Shown: positions 34,346-40,975 of the stretch, in pieces
Layout of the letters: each line of letters begins with the position of its first letter
Position numbering within the stretch: the first letter of the stretch is position 1
Assembly (NCBI RefSeq): GCF_016865485.1
Contig: NZ_AP024452.1
Span: 6,346,501-6,410,500 of the forward strand
DNA from: Luteitalea sp. TBR-22
GTDB lineage: Bacteria; Acidobacteriota; Vicinamibacteria; Vicinamibacterales; Vicinamibacteraceae
Direction of reading: 5' to 3'
Length of the DNA: 64,000 nucleotides
The notes under the pieces: generated by a model
What the model was told of the DNA's origin: nothing
Database searches by the model: none
The model's input: only the letters and a program-made list of their open reading frames with translations
Program-made: the position numbers and the translations under genes

Positions 34346-34633
34346 ATGTCTCAAATGCCCGCCCTGCGGCGGTGACAGTTCTGTCCCCTGTGTCGGTCAC
34401 TCACGCTGGCATACGCCTTGAAGAAGGTTGGCGCGAGGTTGCGCCGGGTCAACGGGGTGCGATAACCGTCAAGGCAGGCGCTGGCATCGCCGCACTCCGC
34501 GCAAGTGGGCGGCTCGTGTGCAGCCTCATTGCAGGTCGGGGGAAGGTCGTCGCTGATGCGCAGGGGGCGTGTCGGTGGGGGCCTTCCCCCTTTTCATTCC
34601 GGGCCACCTCAGCCCGGCACATCGGAGATGCCC
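34346..34633. other. non-coding region with possible promoter and leader terminator
   Basis: No gene seen. It contains GACAG-TT-CTGTC (34375-34386), a near sigma-54 site TGGCATACGCCTTGAA (34407-34422) whose -12 element has GA instead of GC, and a terminator-like hairpin (34538-34594) before the OB-fold lipoprotein gene. Confidence 0.5.
34538..34594 (+). terminator. candidate attenuator or small-RNA terminator
   Basis: GGGGGAAGG pairs with CCTTCCCCC over a loop of some 35 bases and is followed by TTTT. It sits 40 bases before the ATG at 34634. Confidence 0.45.
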
Positions 34634-34990
34634 ATGACCCGCGGCTCGCGTCCAGTCCTCGCCCTGCTTCTCGCCATCACGCTGGCCGGGTGCGCGGCCC
34701 GTGCCCGTTCCATTGCCGACATCCGCGACGACCCCGGCCAGTTCGACGGCCGGCAGGTCGAGATCACCGGTCGGGTGACCAGCGCGTGGAGCGTGCCGCT
34801 CGTCCCGTACGCGCTGTACAAGATCGACGATGGGAGTGCCGAGATCACGGTGCTGTCGGAGCGCCGGGGATCGCCGTCGAAGGGCGCGCTCGTGAAGGTG
34901 CGCGGCAACGTGCGCGAGGTGGCCAACTTCGGCGCGCAGTCGGTGGGCCTGCACATCGAGGAGCGCGACCGCGACGTGGTGCGACGGTAG
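34634..34990 (+). CDS. small OB-fold-like lipoprotein
   Basis: A 118-residue lipoprotein: n-region MTRGSRP, hydrophobic core and lipobox LAGC near residue 20. The mature part (SIADIRDDPGQFDGRQVEITGRV, ALYKIDDGSAEITVLSERRGSPSKGALVKVRGNV) has the alternation of a small OB fold, as in the tRNA_anti-like or NigD-type families. Function unknown. ATG 34634 is behind GGAG. It precedes the TPR protein by 86 bases and may be part of the exosortase island. Confidence 0.75.
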   Translation: MTRGSRPVLALLLAITLAGCAARARSIADIRDDPGQFDGRQVEITGRVTSAWSVPLVPYALYKIDDGSAEITVLSERRGSPSKGALVKVRGNVREVANFGAQSVGLHIEERDRDVVRR

Positions 34991-35076
34991 ACGCGCTCGT
35001 GGCCCCTTCGCCGCGACGCACATCGCGTCGAAGAGCCCGATCGCGCGTGCTATCGTCGGGGCGGAGGCATCCACCC

Positions 35077-37338
35077 TTGAAGAGGTCGTTCCGTCTTGGT
35101 CTCGTCGCGGGCGTGTGTGCCGTGGCGATAGTCACCGGCAGTTGTGCGAGGAGTGCGCAGAGCTCCCTGGACCGCGGCAATGCCTTCCTCGAGAAAGGCG
35201 ACGTGTCCGCCGCGATCATCGAGTACCGCGCCGCGGTGGAGCGTGATCCCCTCTTGGCGCAGGCGCACCAGAAGCTCGCCGAGGCATACCTGAAGCAGGG
35301 CAACGGCGCCGAGGCGCTCGCCTCTCTCGTGCGGGCGGCCGACCTCCTCCCGCGGGACGTCCAGGCGCAGGTCAAGGCGGGTTCCCTGTTGTTGCTCGCC
35401 GGTCGTTTCGAGGACGCGAGGTCGCGGGCCGACAAGGCCCTGGCGGTCGACGCGCGCTCGGTCGATGCGCTGGTGCTCAGGGCCAACGCGCTCGCAAACC
35501 TGCGCGACCTCGACGGCGCACTCGAGCAGATCCAGCAAGCCATCGCCCTCGAGCCCCGCTCGGCGCTCCAGACGAACATGGGCGCCATCGAGGCCGCCCG
35601 TGGCAATGTGCCGGAAGCGGAGCAGGCGTACCGCAAGGCCGTGGAGATCGACCCGAAGTCGGTTGCCGCGCAAGTGGCCCTCGGCCAGTTCCTGTGGGGC
35701 GCCGGCCGAGGCGACGAGGCGGAAGCCGTGTTCCGAGCGGCATATGCCGTCGACCCGAAGGATGTGCAGGCCAACCGCTGGCTCGCCACCTTCTACATGC
35801 GCACCGGGCGGGCAGCGGAAGCAGAGCCTCACTTCCGCATGGTGGCCGAGACGGTCAACGACGCGGGCTCGGCGCTCGCCCTCACCGACTACTATCTCGC
35901 CCTCGGCCGTCGCGACGAGGCCCGCAAGACGCTGGACGCGTTGAGCGCGCGGCCGGAGTACTGGCCGATTGCTCGTGCTCGCACTGCCGAGCTTCTTCAT
36001 GACACCGGCGAGAAGGCCGAGGCCATGAGGGTCGTGGACGAGGTGATCGCGAAGCACCCGACGCTGGTCGGGGGGCATCTCGTCCGCGGCCGGCTGCTGC
36101 TGGCCAGCGGGCGGGGCGACGAGGCGAAGGCGGAGGCGCAGGCGGCGCTGAAGCTCGATCCGAAGAACGCGGAGGCGTCGTTCCTGCTCGGGCGCGCCGA
36201 GGAAGCGCGCCGCGATCTCGACGCAGCCGCCAAGGCCTACGGCGACGTGCTGGCCGTCAACCCTCGCGCCGCCACGGCGCAGGTGCGGCTCGCGATGGTG
36301 CAGATGCAGCGCAACGACCTCGGCGCCGCGGCTCAACTGGCCGAGCAGGCGGCGGCCGCCCAGCCGCGCGGCCTGGAGGCGCGGCTGGTGCTGGCTCGCA
36401 CCCTCGTGGCGCGACGCGAGATCGAGCGGGCGGCGGCGGTCACCGACGCCCTGGCGCGCGAGTTCCCGAACGCCGCCGTCGTGAAGAACCAGGTGGGCAT
36501 GCTGGCACTTGCCCGGGGCGATGCCGCCGGTGCCCGTGCCGCGTTCGATCAGGCCCTGGCGTTGCAGCCCACGATGGTGGAGCCACTCGCCGCGCTCGTC
36601 TCGCTCGACCTCCAGCAGAAGCAGCCTGCCCAGGCGCGGGCGCGCGTCGAGCAGCGGCTCGCGCAGGCACCGAACTCCAGTGCGGTGCTGGCGCTCGCGG
36701 GTCGCACGTGGGCGTCGACCGGCGATCCGGTGAAGGGTGAGGAGTTCCTCCGCAAGGCCATCGACATCGATGCGACCAACCTGGAGGCCTACTCCGACCT
36801 GGCGCGCCTGCTCATGGCGCAGCGCAAGCTCGGTGACGCCGTAGCGGCGTTCGATGCGCTGGCCGCAAAGCAGCCGCGGGCGATCGGCCCCCAGACGATG
36901 GCGGCGATTGCGGTGCAGCAGCAGGGCAACGAGGCCGAGGCCCGGCGCCGGTACGAGAAGATCCTGGAGATCGATCCCCAGGCGGCCCTGGCGGCCAACA
37001 ATCTCGCGTGGATGCTGGCCAGCAAGGGTGAGCAGCTCGATCGCGCGCTGCAGTTGGCGCAGTCGGCGAAGGCGGCGCTCCCCGACGAGCCCGAGATCAA
37101 TGACACGCTCGCGGTCGTGTACCTGAAGAAGCAGCTGCCGGCGCTGGCGATTCCCCCGCTGAAGGTGGCGCTCGAGCGGGTGCCTGGCAACCCGGCGTTC
37201 CACTACCACCTCGGTCAGGCCTACGCGCAGACCGGCAACAAGGACGCGGCGCGCCAAGCGCTCGAGCAGGCGCTACGACTCCAGCCGGACTTTGCCGACG
37301 CCGACGCCGCCCGCCAGTTGCTCGCGACCGTGCGGTAG
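35077..37338 (+). CDS. PrsT-like TPR lipoprotein
   Basis: A 753-residue exported protein made almost wholly of tetratricopeptide repeats (about 19-20), starting with a signal sequence and a possible lipid-anchored Cys (TGSC). It is a paralogue of the 755-residue protein at 40976 over its whole length (compare AAIIEYRAAVERDPL with FAVIEYANAVQLDPM, and AANNLAWMLASKGEQLDRALQLAQSAK with its partner). PrsT is the TPR protein associated with exosortase/PEP-CTERM systems and with polysaccharide export. The start seems to be TTG 35077 behind GGAGG. Together the two paralogues bracket the four VPDGG genes. Confidence 0.88.
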   Translation: MKRSFRLGLVAGVCAVAIVTGSCARSAQSSLDRGNAFLEKGDVSAAIIEYRAAVERDPLLAQAHQKLAEAYLKQGNGAEALASLVRAADLLPRDVQAQVKAGSLLLLAGRFEDARSRADKALAVDARSVDALVLRANALANLRDLDGALEQIQQAIALEPRSALQTNMGAIEAARGNVPEAEQAYRKAVEIDPKSVAAQVALGQFLWGAGRGDEAEAVFRAAYAVDPKDVQANRWLATFYMRTGRAAEAEPHFRMVAETVNDAGSALALTDYYLALGRRDEARKTLDALSARPEYWPIARARTAELLHDTGEKAEAMRVVDEVIAKHPTLVGGHLVRGRLLLASGRGDEAKAEAQAALKLDPKNAEASFLLGRAEEARRDLDAAAKAYGDVLAVNPRAATAQVRLAMVQMQRNDLGAAAQLAEQAAAAQPRGLEARLVLARTLVARREIERAAAVTDALAREFPNAAVVKNQVGMLALARGDAAGARAAFDQALALQPTMVEPLAALVSLDLQQKQPAQARARVEQRLAQAPNSSAVLALAGRTWASTGDPVKGEEFLRKAIDIDATNLEAYSDLARLLMAQRKLGDAVAAFDALAAKQPRAIGPQTMAAIAVQQQGNEAEARRRYEKILEIDPQAALAANNLAWMLASKGEQLDRALQLAQSAKAALPDEPEINDTLAVVYLKKQLPALAIPPLKVALERVPGNPAFHYHLGQAYAQTGNKDAARQALEQALRLQPDFADADAARQLLATVR

Positions 37339-37372
37339 GGCGCGGTGTCTCACCGCGCCGTTCGTTTGCGAA
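37335..37372 (+). repeat. covarying hairpin repeat, last copy seen in the window
   Basis: GGCGCGGTG / CACCGCGCC around TCT with flanking GGTAG and GTTCG, right at the end of the TPR gene. Confidence 0.85.
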
Positions 37373-37383
37373 CCAGAAACGCC

Positions 37384-37414
37384 AAAGGGCCGGATTGCTC
37401 CGGCCCTTCTGCTT
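37384..37414. terminator. bidirectional intrinsic terminator
   Basis: AAGGGCCGG and CCGGCCCTT around ATTGCT, then CTGCTTT, between the convergent TPR and VPDGG genes. Confidence 0.85.
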
Positions 37415-37437
37415 TGCTCCGTGCGGCGAGCGAGGTG

Positions 37438-38277
37438 TTAGACGCGCGGTCCGAGCTTGCGTCGGAGGGCGCCCATGGCGAGCATGGCGCCGCCGAGCAG
37501 CATCACGGTCGCACCGCCGTCGGGAACGGTCGGCGGGTTGTGGTACCAGAGGAAGTCCTGCGCGCGCTCCCTGCGGTTCATGGGATCCTGGACGAACGCG
37601 TCGCGTGCGGAGGCGCTCCGGAAATTCTGGAGCACGTAGACTCCCAGGTACCCAACGGGCGCGTCGGCCTGGGCGAAGCTCTTGTCCCACACGTTGTCGT
37701 TGTTGGTGTCGAAGAACTCGACCGCCGCACGGTAGTACGGGTTGTTCAGGCTGTCGAGGTTGGTGTGTTCACCTTCGAGCCACCACAGGGCCTTCTGGAG
37801 CTTGTCCGCTTCCTGCGATCGGTTGCCCGATCCGAAGTAGTTGCCACCGGCCACGTTGAGCGTGCCCTTGGCGAACTCGCTGTACAGCCAGGCGGTGCCC
37901 AACGAGATGCGGTCCTGCAGCAGGATCGGGTCCCGCTCGTTGCCGCCGCTCACCGCCGCCGAGCCTACGACGTAGAACGAGGCGGCGGCGGCTTCTGAGG
38001 ACTCCAGGCAGAACGTCTGGAACGAAGGCGCCGTGGCCAGCAACTCGTTGTTGTCGTTGTCGACGATGTTGCGTGACGAGTTGCTGTACGAGGCGTTGGT
38101 GACGCCTGTCACGTTGAACAGGGTGAATTCACCGCCGTCACCGTACCAGTAACCGTCGATGCGCTCGTACACGAAACCGCCGGTTGTGCCGACCGGTCCC
38201 GCGATGGCCGCGGACGCAGGCAGAACCGCCGCGACCACGGCGGTGGCGACGATCAGATGTCGAAGGCGAGCGAGCAT
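37438..38277 (-). CDS. VPDGG-anchored protein with thioester-like Cys/Gln pair (1)
   Basis: A 279-residue exported protein: signal peptide (MLARLRHLIVATAVV...AIA), body, then a C-terminal sorting signal VPDGGATVMLL (residues 251-261) with a hydrophobic helix and RRKLGPRV. The body has one Cys only, Cys90 in FQTFCLES, and a matching Gln161 in LQKALWWLE. This (Y/F)C...Q-x-A-(I/L)-W arrangement is the signature of Cys-Gln thioester domains in Gram-positive adhesins. It is homologous to its neighbour at 38606 (shared GTAWLYS, LEGE, GVYVL, QDFL). Expression probably depends on the sigma-54-like site at 38373. Confidence 0.88.
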   Translation of the reverse strand: MLARLRHLIVATAVVAAVLPASAAIAGPVGTTGGFVYERIDGYWYGDGGEFTLFNVTGVTNASYSNSSRNIVDNDNNELLATAPSFQTFCLESSEAAAASFYVVGSAAVSGGNERDPILLQDRISLGTAWLYSEFAKGTLNVAGGNYFGSGNRSQEADKLQKALWWLEGEHTNLDSLNNPYYRAAVEFFDTNNDNVWDKSFAQADAPVGYLGVYVLQNFRSASARDAFVQDPMNRRERAQDFLWYHNPPTVPDGGATVMLLGGAMLAMGALRRKLGPRV

Positions 38278-38372
38278 GTACCTGACTTTCGTGTGCTGTG
38301 GCCGCGGAGCCCCATCATGGGACGGCCTTGGCCGGTTACCGAGTGCTGGTCAGCACGACTCGCACGGATGAA

Positions 38373-38388
38373 TGCCAGAATTGTGCCC
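38373..38388 (-). promoter_or_regulatory. candidate sigma-54 -24/-12 promoter
   Basis: Minus strand GGGCACAATTCTGGCA: GGCAC at -24 and GC ten bases on. Leader of about 85 nt to the gene ending at 37438. Confidence 0.55.
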
Positions 38389-38507
38389 GTTTCTGGCGAG
38401 AGAAAGGAGACTGGCGGGATTGGCCTAGATTCGTTGGCTGGCGGGCACTTTCGAGCCGGTTCACTCACCGGCTTCCGACCGGGACACCTCGCCATGCGCT
38501 GTGTGGC

Positions 38508-38522
38508 GTAAATGTTTCCGAC
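38508..38522 (+). promoter_or_regulatory. shared 15-nt upstream element, copy 1
   Basis: GTAAATGTTTCCGAC, about 120 bp upstream of the candidate -24/-12 site at 38373, as expected of an activator-binding site for a sigma-54 promoter. Confidence 0.55.
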
Positions 38523-38554
38523 GGGTAGGACGCGGGAGGGGTCGCCTCAAGCGG

Positions 38555-38590
38555 AAAGGGGCCGACCCGCATCCAGGTCGGCCCCCTTCT
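38555..38590. terminator. intrinsic terminator
   Basis: GGGGCCGACC pairs with GGTCGGCCCC (38558-38585) with CTTTCC on the minus strand, after the second thioester-like gene. Confidence 0.7.
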
Positions 38591-38605
38591 CAACCCGAGT
38601 GCTGA

Positions 38606-39349
38606 TCAGATCCGGTAAGTCCGCTTCAGGGCGCCGAGGCCGGCCAGGACGGCGCCGAACAGCGCAACGGTCGTGCCGCCATCGGGCACACGGTACAGGA
38701 AGTCCTGGCGCTTGCCGGCGATGTCGTGGTCGGCCGTCGCATAGGTGTTCAGCACGTAGACCCCGTACTCACCCACCTCGGCATCGGCGAACTCATTCCC
38801 CGCGCCGACCGCCGCAACGGCCGCATCGTAAAAGGCGTTGGCCGCGCCGCCCTCACCCTCCAGGTACCAGATCGCGTGCTGGAGAGCCAGGGCGGCCGCC
38901 TCGCGGGCGCCGCCGACCGTGTAGTCGTAGCCCGCGAGCGTCCCTGCGGCGAACTGACTGTAGAGCCACGCGGTGCCCTTGGAGATCGGGTCGGGGTTGC
39001 CACCGCTCACACCGCCTTCGACAGCGGCGCTGTTGACCTTGAAGTATGTCGGGTCGCCGCCGGTGAACTCGTTGAACTCGATGCAGAACGTCTGGAAGCC
39101 GGGAGCCGTCACGGGGTCGCCAGCTGGATCCTGGTCGCGGGTCTGCGCACCGTAGCCTGCGTTGCTCAGGCTGCTGCCGAACCCGTACACGGTGAACTCA
39201 CCGCCGTTGCCCGAGTAGTACCCGGCCAGCCTGGTCTGGTTGAACTGCCCGGTATCTCCAATGGGTCCGGCCCACGCGCTCGTGGCCGACAGCGCGATGG
39301 CCGCAGCCATCATTTTCATCACGTTCCGGAACATCCTGCCGTTCATCAT
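38606..39349 (-). CDS. VPDGG-anchored protein with thioester-like Cys/Gln pair (2)
   Basis: A 247-residue paralogue of the protein at 37438. Signal peptide (MFRNVMKMMAAAIALSATS...WA), body and VPDGGTTVALF (residues 221-231) with helix and LKRTYRI. Again a single Cys, Cys89 in FQTFCIEF, and Gln157 in LQHAIWYLEGE, 68 residues apart against 71 in the first. Tandem duplication is likely; the sequences differ enough to have separate binding targets. The start at ATG 39349 or 39346 sits behind AGG; ATG 39387 behind GGAG is an alternative that adds 13 residues. Confidence 0.87.
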   Translation of the reverse strand: MMNGRMFRNVMKMMAAAIALSATSAWAGPIGDTGQFNQTRLAGYYSGNGGEFTVYGFGSSLSNAGYGAQTRDQDPAGDPVTAPGFQTFCIEFNEFTGGDPTYFKVNSAAVEGGVSGGNPDPISKGTAWLYSQFAAGTLAGYDYTVGGAREAAALALQHAIWYLEGEGGAANAFYDAAVAAVGAGNEFADAEVGEYGVYVLNTYATADHDIAGKRQDFLYRVPDGGTTVALFGAVLAGLGALKRTYRI

Positions 39350-39441
39350 CCTGCCTCGCGCTCCTGGCGTCACATCCTTCAGGGACATGACGGAACTCCG
39401 ATAGCCGTTCGGGAGGGGAACCTTGCTGGCCAACGCGTCTA

Positions 39442-39457
39442 TGCGGTTATCGAGCCA
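39442..39457 (-). promoter_or_regulatory. candidate sigma-54 -24/-12 promoter
   Basis: Minus strand TGGCTCGATAACCGCA: TGGC at -24 and GCA at -12 with ten-base spacing. Predicted start about 82 nt before ATG 39349. Confidence 0.55.
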
Positions 39458-39564
39458 AGCCGGGTTCGTCGAGGCAAGCCATTGATCTGGAAGAGGTTGG
39501 AGGGTCGGTTTCGTTGCGGGGCCCAGACAACAGTGTGGCGCGGGCGCGACGTGGCGGAGGAGTC

Positions 39565-39579
39565 GTAAAGTCTGCCGAC
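39565..39579 (+). promoter_or_regulatory. shared 15-nt upstream element, copy 2
   Basis: GTAAAGTCTGCCGAC, about 110 bp upstream of the candidate promoter at 39442. It shares GTAA, the length and CCGAC with copies 1 and 3. Confidence 0.5.
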
Positions 39580-39588
39580 GGCGGCCAA

Positions 39589-39627
39589 CGAAAAGGGGCA
39601 GCATCGCTGCTGCCCCTCGTTTTTTCG
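39589..39627. terminator. bidirectional intrinsic terminator
   Basis: AAAAGGGGCAGCA and TGCTGCCCCT around TCGC, then CGTTTTTT. It ends the 58-residue gene on the minus strand. Confidence 0.85.
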
Positions 39628-39640
39628 CGGTACGGGGGGC

Positions 39641-39817
39641 CTACTTGCCCATGAAGTACCTGAGGGCCCCGAGACCTGCCACGGCACCGCCGAGCAGCGC
39701 CATGGTCGCGCCGCCATCAGGAACGGACTCGACAACCGCCAGGACCGGCGGGACGGTCATGGCCGACGCAGACGTGGCGACCAGCAGTGCGGCCGCAGTG
39801 AACAAGACCTTCTTCAT
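39641..39817 (-). CDS. micro VPDGG-anchored protein, 58 residues
   Basis: A 58-residue protein: signal peptide MKKVLFTAAALLVATSASA, then only 12 residues (MTVPPVLAVVES), then a complete sorting signal VPDGGATMALLGGAVAGLG with a basic end (LRYFMGK). After processing almost nothing would remain. It has its own sigma-54-like promoter, an AGGAGA ribosome site and a terminator, so it looks like a purposeful gene. It parallels the 67-residue PEP-CTERM protein at 5235. Possible roles are exosortase titration, a signal peptide-like product, or a small anchored proline-rich peptide. No homologous domain is recognised. Confidence 0.8.
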   Translation of the reverse strand: MKKVLFTAAALLVATSASAMTVPPVLAVVESVPDGGATMALLGGAVAGLGALRYFMGK

Positions 39818-39861
39818 CGATGTCTCCTCGAGGGGGTGTAAAGAACTCGGCGATGGCGAGG

Positions 39862-39877
39862 TGCAGCTTCCAGGCCA
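39862..39877 (-). promoter_or_regulatory. candidate sigma-54 -24/-12 promoter
   Basis: Minus strand TGGCCTGGAAGCTGCA: TGGC at -24 and TGCA at -12 with ten-base spacing. Predicted leader of about 34 nt for the 58-residue gene. Confidence 0.6.
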
Positions 39878-39976
39878 ATTCTGCCGAGTTGCAGTCTTCT
39901 CAGTGAAACTTGACCGATCTTGAGAGCGTGCGCTCGTGACACCCGCTGTCGGGGGCTTTCTGCGCGCGCCCCGCAC

Positions 39977-39991
39977 GTAAGGATTTCCGAC
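39977..39991 (+). promoter_or_regulatory. shared 15-nt upstream element, copy 3
   Basis: GTAAGGATTTCCGAC, between two divergent sigma-54-like promoters: about 102 bp from the one at 39862 and 147 bp from the one at 40137. It could serve both. Confidence 0.55.
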
Positions 39992-40136
39992 TTGCGCGCC
40001 GAGTCGGTTGCCGATGGGGGCACGTCGGCGGAGTTTACGATCGCCCTCCGGGCTGCCAAGAAGCGCCCGAGACTAGAATTATGCAAGTCATTACGATGGA
40101 ATCGTTTAGCAAGAATCATCGCCGTTCGCAAGCGGC

Positions 40137-40152
40137 CGGCACGAGCATTGCT
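40137..40152 (+). promoter_or_regulatory. candidate sigma-54 -24/-12 promoter (best match)
   Basis: CGGCACGAGCATTGCT differs from TGGCACG-N4-TTGCT in a few peripheral bases and has the exact GG-N10-GC spacing. Predicted leader of about 56 nt to the gene at 40219. Confidence 0.8.
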
Positions 40153-40218
40153 CTACCGACGAGTCAAACGCGCGTCTCTATGGACGGGCCTCAGGGCCGC
40201 GGAATGTGAGGAACGAAG

Positions 40219-40884
40219 ATGACCAAGAAAATGCTGTCAATGGCCTTTGCCGCGGCCGCCCTTATGGCGCTGCCGACCGCTGCGGGTGCAGTGACGATCG
40301 GGGCGAATCAGTTGCTCGGGATCGTCGAGCCGGGCACGCCCGCCGACGCCGACAACGAAGCTGTCATGATCAATGGGCTTCTCAACGGGTGGACCGACGG
40401 GTCGACCACCGTTGTCGGGTACAACGGTGGAGCTGCGTCTGGCACCGTGATGGGCAACAACCCCCTCGACGCCCAGAACGAGACGTACACCCTCAAGTAC
40501 TCGGCCTCGACCGTGATTCCCGACGATCCGAACGCGCCCTCGGCAAGCACGCCGGGTTATCGCACCGTGACCAGCAACGCCACGTTCAATCTTGGCAACT
40601 TCACCTACAAGTGGGTTGTCGCCAAGTGGGGTCCCGACTCGGCGGTGTACTACATCGGCAACCTCGCAGCCAACACCGAGGTCACCCTGAGTCTTGGTGG
40701 CACGGGCTGGACGTCGCAGGGCCACGGCCTCTCCCACTACACGCTCTTCAACCGGACTCCGGGCTCGACCAACGGGGGCGGGAATGGCGGCGGTGATCGG
40801 GTACCTGACGGCGGCACCACCTCGATGCTGCTCGGCTCCGCACTGGTCGGCGTGGCTGCCCTGCGCCGTCGGCTGTCGCTCTAA
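40219..40884 (+). CDS. VPDGG-anchored exported protein
   Basis: A 221-residue exported protein: signal peptide (MTKKMLSMAFAAAALMALPTAAGA), a beta-rich body of about 160 residues that I do not recognise, a short NGGGNGGG linker, and VPDGGTTSMLLGSALVGVA with LRRRLSL. It has no Cys, so it is unrelated to the thioester-like pair. ATG 40219 follows GAGGA. The promoter just upstream is the best sigma-54 match in the window, and a strong terminator follows. Confidence 0.9.
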   Translation: MTKKMLSMAFAAAALMALPTAAGAVTIGANQLLGIVEPGTPADADNEAVMINGLLNGWTDGSTTVVGYNGGAASGTVMGNNPLDAQNETYTLKYSASTVIPDDPNAPSASTPGYRTVTSNATFNLGNFTYKWVVAKWGPDSAVYYIGNLAANTEVTLSLGGTGWTSQGHGLSHYTLFNRTPGSTNGGGNGGGDRVPDGGTTSMLLGSALVGVAALRRRLSL

Positions 40885-40904
40885 GAATCAGCGACTGCGG
40901 GAAA

Positions 40905-40950
40905 ACAAGAAGGGGGCCAACACCTCGGGTGTTGGCCCCCTTCTTCTGTT
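40905..40950. terminator. bidirectional intrinsic terminator
   Basis: AAGAAGGGGGCCAACACC pairs perfectly with GGTGTTGGCCCCCTTCTT around TCG, between the convergent VPDGG and TPR genes. Confidence 0.95.
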
Positions 40951-40975
40951 CTGGAGCGTCTGCGGTGGGCTGCAG

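Larger units (their letters stand above)
38278..38605. other. intergenic control region between the two thioester-like genes
   Basis: No gene seen. It holds the sigma-54-like site (38373-38388) and the 15-nt shared element (38508-38522) for the downstream minus-strand gene, and the terminator of the upstream one (38555-38590). Confidence 0.75.
39818..40218. other. divergent promoter region of two VPDGG genes
   Basis: No gene seen. It holds two sigma-54-like sites facing outwards (39862-39877 minus, 40137-40152 plus) and one copy of the 15-nt element (39977-39991) placed between them. Confidence 0.75.

Noticed and set aside
34372-35076. Apparent 988-residue protein extending the TPR gene upstream
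   Set aside because: The upstream part has no TPR or other pattern and overlaps the lipoprotein gene in another frame; the signal peptide begins at the TTG at 35077.
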